From positions 26,876,875 through 26,940,874 of the forward strand of contig NC_089495.1 of NCBI RefSeq assembly GCF_036850765.1: DNA of 64,000 nucleotides, read 5' to 3'. Each line of letters opens with the position of its first letter. Positions within the stretch are counted from its first letter, which is position 1. This document shows positions 20,366-32,230 of the stretch, piece after piece. The translations under genes and the position numbers were made by a program. This DNA is from Saccopteryx bilineata. Taxonomy: Eukaryota; Chordata; Mammalia; Chiroptera; Emballonuridae. The notes under the pieces were generated by a model. The model was not told where the DNA came from. It worked only from the letters and a program-made list of their open reading frames with translations, and did no database searches.

Positions 20366-21180
20366 GATTATTTCCGGCATTATAAGGACAGCAATGTTTA
20401 AGTTGAAGTTGACTTAAGGAATTTATAAAAGAAAGAATTATTAGAATTTTTGGAAGAGAAAATTATGTGTTCAATGCTCTGGTACAAGAAAATATAGAAA
20501 ATTAGAATATCTAAAAGAAATGCAATACAGATAGAACACAGAATGTAATTGTGCGTGGAACTTGATAAGAGACTATAGAGAAGATAGGTAAGATCTCAAT
20601 TATGTAGGAATGACTCAAGAAGGCTGGCATACATACCAAGAGTATAAAGGGAAAACCATGTAAGGCTTTTAAGCAGTTAAAATAAAATTATCATATCCTT
20701 GCTGTTAAAAAGTTTACTATGAAAAGAACAAAAAGGATGACTAGGAAAAGAATAAGACTAAAAAGGGAAAGGAGAAGCATGTTTTAGATTTGAAGTTTGG
20801 AAGCTAGTTTATGGTATATATAATTTCCTAGGATGATGACAAGAGTTGACATGGAGAAGGAGTCAATGAACCAGGAACTAAATTCTTAATGGCTAAGACA
20901 GCAAATGATAACAAGGAGGAGCAGCACTACTAGAAGATTCCACAGATGACATGTGTGAGAATCAAAGGAAGGGGACTTTTTAAAAGGAGACAGAGGAGCA
21001 ATAGAATAAAATGACCCAGGATTATACTGACCACATGTCTGATCTTAAAATAAAAATTGAGTGGAAAAATAAAAATCTCCACTTAGTATGACTGGGAAAA
21101 ATTCAAGAACTTCAAAGGAGAATCAGGTTTTTTTGAAACCAGAAATTGTTGACAATGTTTTTCAAAAAATATGCTAAGAT
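20366..21180. other. AT-rich intergenic sequence
   Basis: No gene or repeat recognised; purine-rich on the plus strand. Confidence 0.5.
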
Positions 21181-21565
21181 TGTCTGTCCAAGCAGTGATG
21201 CCGTGGATAGAGCTCCATACTGACATGTTGAAGACCCAGGTTCGAAACCCCGAAGTCTCCAGCTTTAGCACGGGCTCACCATCTTGAGGGTGGGTTCACC
21301 AGCTTGAGCATGAGATCATAGACATAACCCCATGGTCACTGGCTTGAGCCCAAAGGTCATTGGCTTGAAGCCCAAGGTTGCTGGCTTGAGCAAAGGGTCC
21401 TTAGCATGGCTAAAGCCCCCAGTCAAGGCACATATGAGAAAGCAATCAATGAACAACTAAGGTGCCACAACTATGAGTTGATGCTTCTCATCTTCCTTCC
21501 TGTCTGTCCCTATCTGTCCTTTTCTCTTTCTCTCTCACTCTCTCTTTCTTGAAAAAAAAATATAT
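21181..21565 (+). mobile_element. Long bat SINE (type B)
   Basis: tRNA-like head (GTGGATAGAGC, then GGTTCGAAACCCCGAAGTC) followed by repeated GGCTTGAGC units, a GGCACATATGAGAAAGCAATC core, a CT-rich block and an A-rich tail. The head is diverged (GTCTGTCCAAGC in place of GCCTGACC), so this is an older copy. Confidence 0.88.
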
Positions 21566-22209
21566 AGGCTGAAGATCACAGGAAATCTTTTCAGTGCATC
21601 ACAAATGGCTTCTGAGAACTTGGAATAGTGTCTGTGAGACTGTGTTACTGCCCTTGAATCCAACTGCCACAGTGGTCATGCTGGGCTACTGAGCCTGTCC
21701 CCCCTGCCAGATTCTACGTACAGCATGCTTGATGGTTTCCTACCAGGGAAAGCCAACAAATATGTCTAACGGATTCTATGAAGCCCAGAAACTGATCAAA
21801 GATGGCTTAGCTGTTTGCTTTGCCTAGATACTCTAACTATAATCATATTACTTGCTAAAAAATTTTTTCTCGTTCTGTTTTATTCAACTGCTTTTAAACA
21901 GCAAACATTTCAAAGGCAACACTTGTGTAGTATTAACCATTTTCTTCAGTGTTTAACAAGTTAATAAATGTTTTTAAATTAATTAATTAATGAAACCTGC
22001 CAAGGTGAGGCATCTTGCTTTATTATAAAATAGACAGTATCTTCTTTTCATCAAAATGAAGTTTATCCCACATCTATGTCTAATATAAAATATTTTAATC
22101 ACTGTTTATGGGTCTGGGGTTATCTTCTTCTCATAACTAGATTATAAATAATATGAAAGCAAGAATCTTTTTCTTTTTCCTGATTATTAACTATCTGATT
22201 TTGTATAAA

Positions 22210-22600
22210 GTAATGCATCAGTCATAACAAACCACACCAAAACTCAGAGGCATGAGACAATAAAAATTTATTATTATGTTCACTTTTTGGGGGGTGGACT
22301 GGGGTGACTATACTTCAAGCTGCGGGTGGATCTACAGGTTGGCTGAGTTGACTCAGTTACCAACATTTCATGGGACAATTACCTAGGGTAGCTCTGCTCA
22401 ATGTAAGTCCTATTCTTCTGAGACAAGCAAGTTGCCGAAGTCACATTGTTTTCATAGCAATATCTGAATCACAGGACAGCTGTCTCTACTACAGAAGCAC
22501 ATTTCAAGTCTTTGCTTGGATCATGTCTTATAACATCTTTTGTTCAAATCAAGTTCATGGCCAATCCTACCATTAATAAAAGTGTACAACTACAGAGAGG
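22210..22600 (-). repeat. Probable ancient interspersed repeat
   Basis: CAAAACTCAGAGGCATGAGACAATAAAAATTTATTATT at the left resembles a common old mammalian repeat beginning AACTTAGTGGCTTAAAACAACAA. I could not assign a family. Confidence 0.35.
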
Positions 22601-22904
22601 TGTAGAAGAGTGACTATTTACTAAATCCATACCCAAGTAGGGTGCATTTTCCTCAAAGTGAATGTGGTGATAACCTTAAATGCTCTGAAATTGCTTTATG
22701 ACAATTAAGAAACTGCCTGGCATACACTGGTATTCAGAAAATATTTGTTGAATTACTATATTCATTTTTCTACACTCATGGTATATAAAATATATGAGCC
22801 TAAGTTGCATCTTAAAGATGTCCTAGACTTTGATCAAGTAGGGATTTCTAAATTCTATTTTGCTTTACATTGCAACCTTAGACAGAACAAGAACTGCTTC
22901 TCTT

Positions 22905-23220
22905 GCCTGACCATGGTGGCACAGTGGATAGAGCATTGGACTAGGATGTGGAGGACCCAGGTTCAAGACCCCGAGGTCGCCAGATTGAGTGTGGGCTCAT
23001 CTGGTTTGAGCTAGGCTCACCAGCTTGAGCCCAAGTTCCTTGGCTTGAGCAAGGGGTCACTCAGTCTGCTGTAGCCCGCCCAATCATGGCACAAATGAGA
23101 AAGCAATCAGTGAACAACTGAGGTACTACAATGAAGAAGTGACGCTTCTCATCTCTCTCTTCCTGTCTGTCTGTCCCTATCTGTCCCTCTCTCTGTCTCT
23201 TTCTGTCATGAAAAAAAAAG
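22905..23220 (+). mobile_element. Long bat SINE (type B)
   Basis: Head GCCTGACCATGGTGGCACAG, B-box-like GGTTCAAGACCCC, GCTTGAGC repeats, a GAAAGCAATCAGTGAACAAC core, a TCTGTC-rich block and an A-run end at 23,220. Shorter than the other type B copies by loss of some GCTTGAGC units. Confidence 0.92.
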
Positions 23221-23914
23221 AGAAATGTTTCTCTTCATTTTATCTTGAGTTAAGTTACAGATCTCAGATACACTTTTTATTAGAGAATATTTTGGAAGTC
23301 TATGATATATATCATGTAAGTTGTTCTAAATATTCAAAATTTTAGCTAATAATGATATATCAGCAATAATTGTACAGAAAATGTTACCTGTTAAATGACT
23401 GATTTGTTGATTTTAAGTAACAACTAACTATTTAAAAAATTACAATTAATTTCCCAACCTTTCAGGCATCAGCTGTAGTAACACATGAATCCCCAAACCA
23501 AAATCTTTGGTTTTGAAGCTTCATTTTTTTTGAAACTTTATAAATATAAATAAGTTCTCATGAAACATTAATGTATCATCTCCAGCCCAAAGGGAAAAAA
23601 AAGTCATAACAAATAAAGAGACTCACAATATCTTTAAATCCATAATGAAAGAACATGTTTAAAAAGCAATAATCAGAAAACTAAGTTACTAGTAATACAC
23701 CATTTAATATGTTCCCCTCCAAAAAATGGAAAAATATACTTGTCATCATACTCACACATGATAAAAGGCACAACAGTATATAATCTGATAGGGATCGGTG
23801 TCTCCGAGTAAAGAACAATCCATAGAAGACTATTTTCTTTCTTGAACTTTTGATTCCTTATGAACATTAACACTTTAAAGGAAGTTTCAGGAAGACAGAA
23901 ATTTCACTCTGTAG
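23221..23914. other. AT-rich intergenic sequence
   Basis: No gene or repeat recognised. Confidence 0.5.
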
Positions 23915-24035
23915 AATGATTGTTGTTTAGAACAGGGACCATGTCAATGTTTTTTATATTGTGTTTTCTTACAACATTTGGCACAGGTTTATAAAATATA
24001 TTAAGAAACTAATAAATATCTGGTGATTGATTCAA
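23915..24035 (+). repeat. L2 3' end fragment
   Basis: GAACAGGGACCATGTCAATG and TTTGGCACAGG match the conserved L2 3' end. Old and diverged. Confidence 0.55.
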
Positions 24036-24114
24036 TCGTATTTTTAGTGTATATATGTATAAATTTTGTGCCAAATAAAATAAAATATTAATAATAAAGT
24101 TAATATTAATATTG

Positions 24115-24330
24115 TATTTATGCATCAAACAATATTCTAAATAGGTTACTTATGTTGCATAACAACATTTATAGGTAGATACTATTATTATCCCCATTTT
24201 ACAGATAAAAATAAGACACAGGGTATAAGTAGTTTATTGAAAGTCACAATGCTAATTAAGCGTCAATAAGTGGGACTTAAATTCAGGTTCTCTGGTTCCC
24301 AATCTATGTTCTCAACCACATATGACCAAG
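24115..24330 (-). repeat. MIR SINE, antisense
   Basis: TATTATCCCCATTTTACAGA, then a GGTATAAGTAG, GTCACAATGCTAATTAAG and ATTCAGGTTCTCTGGTTCCC order, which is the reverse complement of MIR. Confidence 0.8.
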
Positions 24331-24354
24331 CTAAGTAGGAAGGGGCACACTTCT

Positions 24355-24605
24355 TAGGAGAGCAAAGTAGCATAGTGATTAAAGACACAGGTTTTAAAAC
24401 AAACATGTCTTAATCAAAATCCCATTTCTACTTTTTATTAGTTGGAAATCCTTGGGCAATTTTCTCACATTTCTAAATTTCAGTACTTTTTCTCTGTATC
24501 AATGGAGAGTATATTTACTTAAAGGGTTAATAATGAGATAAGAAAGAATACTTAGCAGAATATTGGCATATAATAAACCGGAATTACTAATATTATTTAG
24601 TATAA
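24355..24605 (+). repeat. MIR SINE
   Basis: AGTAGCATAGTGATTAAAGA is the MIR tRNA-like start, followed by TTGGGCAATTTTCTCA, TTTCAGT and GGTTAATAATGAGATAA. It lies next to two antisense MIR fragments (24,115-24,330 and 24,605-24,720). Confidence 0.8.
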
Positions 24606-24720
24606 GTGCCCAAGGAAATTAAATGGCTTGCACAAGGTCATAAATCTAGTTATGGAAAAGTAAAGTCTAAACTACGAATTCCTTGGTTCAAAGTCCAATA
24701 CCTTACACTCTGGTAATGGC
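24605..24720 (-). repeat. MIR fragment, antisense
   Basis: GGCTTGCACAAGGTCATAAA, CTAGTTATGG and GGTTCAAAGTCC fit the reverse complement of the MIR core. Confidence 0.65.
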
Positions 24721-25240
24721 CAGCCCCCAGAGATTTCTTACATTACTTGATGAAGTGACTGATTCAGGAAGGAAACATATTGTTTAACAATGTGGTTATA
24801 AACCATACAGGAAGCCTAGGCTTTGCAAGTGTGTTACATCATTTCAATCAGCCTGCATGCTATTGTCATCACGTGTTCTTCAATGGATCAGAAACAATAA
24901 GGTAGCATAATATGCATAACAAAGCTAGATTTCTTCATGAGAGTTCTCCAAATAAAATTTGAGGATTCAGTTGAGTTTATATCACATCATCAATATTTGC
25001 ATCCCCCTAGTAAGTGCTTCTTTATTTCCAGCTTGACATTCCTAACATTTGTCATCAGTTACTTAAAAATTACATGCATTTATATGTTTCCATACCTCAG
25101 CATTCATCTCCTAGTTCCTTGTTTAATATAAGATTATATTAAGCATGTAAAACATCTACTTGTTCCCAAGCCATCCTGTTATTTCACCCTTCTAAGTTTA
25201 ATAGGAGACATTTTATTTTATTGGTGTTCCAGACTTTTTT

Positions 25241-25612
25241 TTTTTTCTGTATTTTTTTTCTGAAGCTGGAAATGGGGAGAGACAGTCAGACAGACTCCCG
25301 CATGCGCCCGACCGGGATCCACCCGGCACGCCCACCAGGGGGCGATGCTCTGCCCCTCCGGGGCGTTGCTCTGTTGCGACCAGAGCCACTCTAGCACCTG
25401 GGGCAAAGGCCGAAACGCCATCCCCAGCACCGGGGCCATCTTTGCTCCAGTGGAGCCTCACTGCGGGAGGGGAAGAGAGACACAGAGAGGAAGGAGATGG
25501 GGAGGGGAGGAGAAGCAGATGGGCACTTCTCCTGTGTGCCCTGGCCAGGAATCAAACCGGGACTTCTACACGCCAAGCCGACGCTCTACCACTGAGCCAA
25601 CCGGCCAGGGCT
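25241..25612 (-). mobile_element. Rhin-1-like SINE (type A)
   Basis: Minus-strand element with tRNA-like head (GGCCGGTTGGCTCAGTGGTA on the minus strand), GGAGAAG-GCCCATCTGCTTCTCC-type core, the CAAAGATGGCC block and an A-rich tail at the left. Flanks GTGTTCCAGACTTTTT (from 25,224) and GTGTTCTGGACTTTTT (25,615-25,630) are a slightly diverged target-site duplication. Confidence 0.93.
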
Positions 25613-25630
25613 ATGTGTTCTGGACTTTTT

Positions 25631-27286
25631 AAAGCTATTCATAAACATTGTAATACATAAGCTATTTTGTGCCCTTCTCATATATTACATTACTAATATT
25701 AATTATTTTGCATTTAATTTCTAGGAATTCAATTAACACAAACACAGTCAAAGTGGTCTCAAACATCTTTGAGCTCTGCATGGCATTATTCCAGACAGGA
25801 CCTAAATGTTGTTCTTATAAGTCATATTTCTGAAGACTCCCTGATACTTTCTGCAAATATTTTCTCTACATTCCCCAAGTCTGATTTGATTTAGCCCCAC
25901 AGCTTTATAAATGTCCCTGAAACACACAGGGTATGACTATAATCGATGATTCAGCACATTTCCATCACATAAAAATCAAATTTCCACTGGCACCACTTAC
26001 TCTTTATTGTGCTGAGATCAATAGTTGAAGGAACCCTTAACCCAGCCACATGGCTGTCTACCCAACATTTATTCATGATATCAGTCTATAAATTCAATAG
26101 AAATATTAGGTTACAGGGGAATTCATGCTCAGCATAATAAGATTTCTTCTTGAGTTTTTGGAGTATACTTCAGACAAATTGCTCTTCTAACCATCCAAAG
26201 TATTCCAGGATGAAACCACAAAGCAGGATTCTGAACCACTACACCAGTGGGTGGTAAGGAGATGGACAGGTCAATTCTGTGATATTTTTAGGACATATTC
26301 CTTCTCATCTACTTAGTTGACCATAAGAAACTGACATCCTTGGATAGATTCACATTCCCTAGTAGCTGATCCTTTTCCAGTATCTAATTAAGGTCTCTCT
26401 TTTTCTGGATCAGAATGGGAGTTCTTCACCCGTTTCTGTAGGCTACCGCATCTCACTGAATGCATACTCAAAGCTACTTACTAACTTGGTCCTGCTTTCC
26501 TTCTTGTCCATGTATCTCATGTTATTTATAGAAAACAGAGCTACAAATGTTTTCAATGTCATATCTAAACTCTAAGAAAATTTTGAATTAGACAAGAGGC
26601 ATTTAACACCAGTTTTTAAAATCATGCAAAGTTTAAAAGTGCCCTTGAAACTTTGGTTCTTAGAACAAGAGTGAAGCGTTCTTGTAAGTTTCCTTGATAG
26701 ATCTTAATGCTTTCTGATTTACATTGTATTTAAAAAAAATAAAACAGGTAATATTTTCTTATGTTTTGCTTAAGCTGGTTTGTTGTTAACCAATATAAAT
26801 CTAACACATTACCCTCTCCCCCCCCCAAAAAAAATAGGCTGTAAATATTACCAAAAGACTGCTATTTTAAGGCAGAAAAACTACTTTGAGAAAAGAGCTA
26901 CCTGTTTTAGATTTCAGGGACTAGACAGAAGGACTAAGACAAAGAGAAAGCTAAATTGTGATATATAATAAAATAAAGAGAACAATGGTCTATGGGTGTG
27001 ACTTGGAAAGGCAGGCAGGGAGGGCACAAGGATGGGGAAGGAAAGCAGAAAAGTAATAAATCAGTGATGCGAGGCCAGGCACAGTTCTCCAACAGGAGAC
27101 GTAGTATCTGAAGGATAAGGCAGCCAGGAGATGGTGGTGAGCATGCCTGAGGATTTTATAAGAGGCATGCTAATGTTCACATGTTGACTCAAACAAGATT
27201 CTGACTAGTCCCATTCAGTATTCTTGATCTCCATCGAAATGTCTACTACAGAGAGCTGCCTTATGTGAGTGCCATTTCTAAGGTTA
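25631..27286. other. AT-rich intergenic sequence
   Basis: 1.6 kb without a recognised gene or young repeat. A short C run and A run lie at 26,818-26,836. Confidence 0.5.
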
Positions 27287-27300
27287 AAAAAGAAATCATG

Positions 27301-27690
27301 GCCCTGGCTGGTTGGCTCAGTGGTAGAGTATCGGCCTGGCATGCAGAAGTCCCGGTTCGATTCCCGGCCAGGGCACACAGGAGAAGCACCCATCTGCTTC
27401 TCCACCCCTCCCCCTCTCCTTCCTCTCTGTGTCTCTCTTCCCCTCCCGCAGCAAGGCTCCATTGGAGCAAAGATGGCCCGGGCGCTGGGGATGGCTCCTT
27501 GGCCTCTGCCCAAGGCACTAGAGTGGCTCTGGTCTCGACAGAGCGATGCCCCGGAGGGGCAGAGCATCGCCCCCTGGTGGGCGTGCCGGGTGGATCCCGG
27601 TCAGGCGCATGCGGGAGTCTGTCTGACTGTCTCTCCCCGTTTCCAGATTCAGAAAAATACACACACAAAAAAAAGAAAATGGAAAAAAAA
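27301..27690 (+). mobile_element. Rhin-1-like SINE (type A)
   Basis: Full-length copy starting GCCCTGGCTGGTTGGCTCAG with a tRNA-like acceptor-stem pair (GCCCTGG and CCAGGGC) and B box GGTTCGATTCC. It contains the GGAGCAAAGATGGCCCGGGC block and ends GTTTCCAGATTCAGAAAAAT plus an A-rich tail. CpG-rich, hence probably young. Open frames of 170-178 codons cross it in both directions but they are SINE sequence, not genes. Confidence 0.95.
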
Positions 27691-27999
27691 GAAAATAAAT
27701 CATATCTGTACTCAAGAAGACCTTCAGGGTATGAAAGGGAAGGAGTCAATCAAACTACAAGAATTTATCAGAAACAAGAACTAAATGGAAGAGATGAGTA
27801 AAAGAACATAAGATCCTAAAGAATATCTGGATTCCCAGAGAAAATGGACGTCCTGAATTTCCTGAGACAGGTGGCAAAAGAGGCCAAATCATTTAAAAAT
27901 CAAAGGAAAAGTTGAGTAAAATTAAAGGGCTTGCAGAAACTTGGGCTAATACATGATTACACAGTATGTTTATAGACCAGAGTTAGAATTTAAGGTTGC

Positions 28000-28380
28000 A
28001 AAGATAAATGAGGGCCCTGGCCAACTGGCCCAGTGGTTGAGTGTCAGCCAGGCATGTGATGCCCCAGGTTTGATTCCCCGTCAGGGCACACAGAAGAAGC
28101 GACCATCTGTTTCTCCATCCCTATCCTTTCTCTCTTTCTCTCTCTTCCTCTCCCACAGCCATGGCTCAATTGGTTCAAACACATCAGTCCTGGACACTGA
28201 GGATGGCTCCATGGAGCCTCTGCCTCAGGTCTTAAAAATAGTTCCATTTTGAGCATGACCCAAATGGGCAGAGCATCTGGCCCAGATAGGGGTTGCCAGG
28301 TAAATCCAGGTCAGGGTGCATGCAGGAGTCTATCTTCCATCCTCTCACTTGGTAAAGAAGAAAACAGAAAAGATAAGTGA
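28000..28380 (+). mobile_element. Rhin-1-like SINE (type A), older copy
   Basis: GCCCTGGCCAACTGGCCCAG at 28,014, core GAAGCGACCATCTGTTTCTCC, and an end at CTCACTTGGTAAAGAAGAAA. Target-site duplication AAAGATAAATGA (28,000-28,011) and AAAGATAAGTGA (28,369-28,380), one mismatch. Its 3' part differs from copies at 27,301 and 55,036, so it belongs to another subfamily. Confidence 0.92.
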
Positions 28381-29165
28381 AGCAAAATACTTCTCTTTCC
28401 TCAGTGTTCCCTGCTTTGCCCCACCCCACCCCACCAAACTACTGGTTTTTCTCAACCCCCGTGTCTCTGAGCTTTTGGTCTTAGTAAGGAATGTAGGAAA
28501 ACAATCTAAAATGGAAGCTGGTAATGTGTATTAGTTGTGCAGTTCTACATTGCTTTCCACTGACCCCTCCATTTCCTGGTCACTTTCCTACCCATAATAT
28601 ACCACAAAAACCTACTAGATTAGTCCATGTCTTTTAGCACAACTTTTTGACAAATTAGAAAATTTTATGTATCAAGCATTAAAATGAGTCTTGACAATGC
28701 ATTGGAAAACTTAAAGCAAATTTTAGGATCAATGCCCTGAAACAGAACAGAAATAATACAAGAATGGCAGGGCATAGTGCTACTAAGTGTCTGAGAGCAT
28801 AAATAAAATCCTTACTCCTCAGCAAACACTATATGATTATGAGACAGAAGAAGAATGTGATTGTGTTAACTTCATTTATATGAGCCCATGACTTACCTTT
28901 GTTTCTGCAATTTTGGGAAGCGATCAATAGCTTAATGAAATTTTCAGGAGAAATGTATACAACAACTGAAAGATGCTTCTATAAGGATGTCCCTAAATCA
29001 GGATCAGAGTTAACCATTAAACAAATATTGTGAACAGGAAGGTGGAGTGCTGCACTTTCGTTTTCTTCTGCTTGAAGAACCTACTGTTTCATCTCTTTCA
29101 TGATCTAACCCTCTGCCCACCACCTCGAAAACCTCAGACACACTTTATATGCAAGAAGATGTTTT
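28381..29165. other. Intergenic sequence
   Basis: No gene or repeat recognised. Confidence 0.5.
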
Positions 29166-29320
29166 AGAATATGTACAGGGGCCCTGGCCAGTTGGCTCAG
29201 CAGTAGAGCATCTGCCCAGCGTGTGGAAGTCCTGGCTTTGATTCCTGGTCAGGGTACTCAGGAGAAGCGCCCATCTGCTTCTCCACCCTTGCCCCTCCCC
29301 CTTCTTCCTGCCTTTCTCTG

Positions 29321-29353
<33 letters not shown>

Positions 29354-29594
29354 TTCCCTCCCACAACAATGGATCAAATGGTTCAAGCAAGTTGGCTCCA
29401 GGTGCTGAGGATGGCTCCATGGCCTTGCCTCAGGCACTAAAATAGCTCAGTTGCAGAGCAACAGAGCAGTGGCCTCAAATGGGCAGATCATTGCCCCATA
29501 GGGGGTTTTGCCAGGTGGATCCCAGTCAAGGTGCATGTGGGAGTCTGTCTGTCTCCCTGCCTCTCACTTAATAATTTTAAAAAAAGAATGTGTA
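29166..29594 (+). mobile_element. Rhin-1-like SINE (type A), older copy
   Basis: GCCCTGGCCAGTTGGCTCAG at 29,181, core GGAGAAGCGCCCATCTGCTT, an expanded (TC)n block at 29,318-29,353, and an end CTCTCACTTAATAA plus A run. Target-site duplication AGAATATGTA (29,166-29,175) and AGAATGTGTA (29,585-29,594). Confidence 0.92.
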
Positions 29595-29748
29595 TATGAG
29601 TGCATGAATTCCAAAGAGGCTCCAACATTTTCCTATGTGAAACTTTGGGCAAATCAGTTAACATATCTAAAACCCGTTTTCTCATCTGGAAAACAATAGA
29701 ATAATAACACCCGAAATGCTGTATGAAAGTTAAAATAGATTATATTAA

Positions 29749-30196
29749 AAGTGCTTTTTTTTTTTTTTTTTTTTTTTGCTTAATCCTTTCATCTAGTTCA
29801 CACAGTCCTCCCCCAACGCCTCTCCCCTCTGACAGCTGTCAGTCTGTTCTCTGTGTCTGGGAGTCTGTTTCCATTTTGTTTGTTTTGTTCATTAGATTCT
29901 ACACATAAGTGAAATTGTATGGTACCTATCTTTCTCTTTGACTGAGCTTATTTCACTTAGCATAATGCTCTCTCGTTCCATCCATGCTGTGAACAGCAGT
30001 ATAATGATTACCAGAGGGGAAGGTGGGTGAAGACAGTAGAAGAGGGTAGAGGGGGGGGTAAATGGTGACATAAGGAGACTTGATTTGGGGTGGTGAACAC
30101 ACAGTACAATGTACAGATGATGTATTATAGAACTGTAGACCTGAAACCTATATAATTTTATTAACCAAAGTCACCCCAACAATTTTAAGTGCTTTT
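29749..30196 (+). mobile_element. LINE-1 3' end with 5' inversion (twin priming)
   Basis: From 29,759 to about 29,990 the sequence is antisense L1 (ORF2 end and start of 3' region; a T run is the reverse of an internal A run). From 29,991 to 30,186 it is the sense L1 3' region (GATTACCAGAGGGG, ACTTGATTTGGGGTGGTGAA, TATAATTTTATTAACCAAAG). AAGTGCTTTT is repeated at 29,749-29,758 and 30,187-30,196. The head-to-head arrangement inside one target-site duplication is the known mark of twin priming. Confidence 0.85.
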
Positions 30197-30759
30197 CAAT
30201 CAACAAATAAATAAATGGCTTAGAATGCTGTGAGTTTTATTCTAGGTGGTCTTCTGTGCCAGTGCCTTCACACTGTTGCCTCTCGTCCCCTACAGAGCTC
30301 ACTATGGCTTCTGCCATTTGTAATCATCTACAAAGCCAAACAGCCTCAAAGGCTAAATACATTTTTAATGCTCAAAGTGAGGAGTCTTGCTAGTGACTGT
30401 AATGAGAGAGATTTTTGGCTCCACTTGGTTGTAGCAATTACATGCAAAAGAATATAAGGGTTGGAAGCAAATGTATTGGCCAAGCAAATGTCACAAATGT
30501 CTGTTTCTTTTAAAAATAGTTAAAAGCTGCACATACACACACACACACACACACACGCACGCATGCGCGTGCAAAAATACACAAATACACACTACTGCCA
30601 CATCCACTTCGACTGCCACCAATGCATTAGTCATTTGCTATTTACATTTTACTCTCATTTTTGCTTTCTTGGGATACTTTTTATAGGACGTAGATATATC
30701 TCATATCCTCCCTAACCCATACAAGTTCTTCAACCCTCACCTCCTCTTTAACAGCTCTC
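30197..30759. other. Intergenic sequence with an (AC)n microsatellite
   Basis: An (AC)n run of about 11 units at 30,535-30,556 is followed by CGCACGCATGCGCGTGC, an alternating purine-pyrimidine stretch. No gene recognised. Confidence 0.7.
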
Positions 30760-30960
30760 AAGGAACAGATTGAGCACTTGCTCTATGACAGGGGCTGTGC
30801 TAAGTGCTTAGAATATTGGCTCTGCTACCTCACAACTACTATCTTTGATTTACAGACACAGAGGAGTTAAGTAACTCCCTCAGTGATCTGAGTGGTGAGT
30901 ACCAACTGCTGCCTCAGTCTGTCCTCTGGACTCCAGACCATGCACTTAATCGTCATTTCA
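30760..30960 (-). repeat. MIR SINE, antisense
   Basis: GACAGGGGCTGTGCTAAGTGC, GATTTACAGACACAGAGGAG, TTAAGTAACTCCCTCAG: the reverse complement of the MIR core. Confidence 0.7.
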
Positions 30961-31244
30961 CATTGTTTTCCAAGTTCTTCATTGACATTTGTAACTGAGT
31001 GGGTCAAAGTAGGTTTATGGTGTTATGGAAAAAGACATCCAAGTTATGATTATTACAATAGCTTTATAAACTCAAAAGAATGCCACTTACAACTGTAAGC
31101 CTACTTTTGGCCACCCCCTGCAGAGATTAATATATTATTTATATATATTAATATATTATTAACATTATTTAGTAGACTTCATGTGATATTTTTCTAAGTT
31201 TAATATATACATATATATGCATATATGTATGGATATACATAATT

Positions 31245-31400
31245 TTATTTGCTCCTTAAAACCATGCTGTGAGCTTGGAATCATTTTTATCATTCCCAGT
31301 TCACAGATGAGAAAACTGAGGCATGAGGGGGATGCAACTTTTCAAAGACCACACTGTTATTAAAGCAGCGAGATAGGATGCAGGTCCAAATCCTGCAACT
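31245..31400 (-). repeat. MIR SINE, antisense
   Basis: CACAGATGAGAAAACTGAGG preceded by a diverged CCCAGTT and followed by CAAAGACCACACTGTTATTA; clear MIR core on the minus strand. Confidence 0.85.
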
Positions 31401-31469
31401 CTGTATCGCCTGTCCATCCCATACCCTGTCTCCAGGGTCACACTCAGGATCAAGGACCACTGAACCCTG

Positions 31470-32230
31470 CTCTTCGCCGCCCTTTTTGACACCATGCATG
31501 CCACTTCGTCGCCACACTAGACTGCCTGCTGTTGGGATGTGCACATTCCCCGCGCTTTGCCCGCGCACGGGTCCCTCTTCCTGGAGCCCACCTGGAGAAA
31601 CGCCTTCACCCCACAAGGCCTTCAGTGTGAATTCCTCCACCCACGTCCCTCCCTAGACAACACTGAATTATTTCAGAGCACTATGTGCCGTCTTCCGTCG
31701 TGCCAGCTTTCACATGACAGTCACACCTCAGCGACAGGAACGCTGAAGGATGCGTCCCAGGCCACAGGGACCACGCAGGACCCTCCACACCGAGTGTTCT
31801 GACCTTTTTGCCGGTGGAAGGTCCCGCCTTCAGGTTCCAACAGCACAGCATCTGCGAGAGGTCTACAGGGTTGTCACGGTTGTTTGCCCTGCTCTCTGGA
31901 TCAGGAGATCCTCCATCCAGGGGCAGCGGAGCGGGAGGTCACCCAGAGGGCCAGACTTCCGGTTGACCCTTGAGCTGGACCTGGGGGAGCGCAGGCTCCC
32001 CACCCCCTCTGGGCACTCGGAAGGTAGGTTCCCACGCTCCCACCGGAAGTAGTCTCGGGGACGCCGCCTGAGGGAGCCAGGTGTGCACGTGTGTACGAGA
32101 GCGGTCTGGGCCGTGACCGTGACTGAACCCCGTTAAAGCCTCCACAGGAACTTGAAGACTCTGGCTGTGGGGACCTCATCACTGGTCACCCAAGGCAAGC
32201 CCCGTAGGTAAATTCGTTTGCTGTCAAAGC
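31470..32230. promoter_or_regulatory. CpG-island-like segment, candidate promoter or first exon
   Basis: The only GC- and CpG-rich stretch in the window that is not an L1 5' region or a SINE. By hand count about 30 CpGs lie in 31,681-32,220, an observed/expected ratio near 0.65 at about 58% GC, while neighbouring DNA is CpG-poor. Two opposed ETS-type motifs are present, ACTTCCGG at 31,955-31,962 and ACCGGAAGT at 32,042-32,050. Plausible splice donors are AAG/GTAGGT at 32,023/32,024 and GTAG/GTAAAT at 32,207/32,208. A 100-codon frame (31,750-32,052) has no recognised similarity. No TATA box is evident. Function is inferred; it could instead be a GC-rich relic. Confidence 0.5.

Noticed and set aside
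27301..27375. tRNA-like cloverleaf with GCCCTGG/CCAGGGC stem and GGTTCGATTCC box, also at other SINE heads
   Set aside because: It is the head of a repeated SINE with a body, A-rich tail and near-duplicated flanks; not a functional tRNA gene.
27265..27801. Overlapping open frames of 120-178 codons on both strands
   Set aside because: They lie within a CpG-rich Rhin-1-like SINE and the same peptide patterns recur at other SINE copies (25,241, 42,055, 55,036).
31750..32052. 100-codon frame in the CpG-rich segment
   Set aside because: Arg/Pro-rich composition follows from GC content; no similarity recognised, so not called as a gene.
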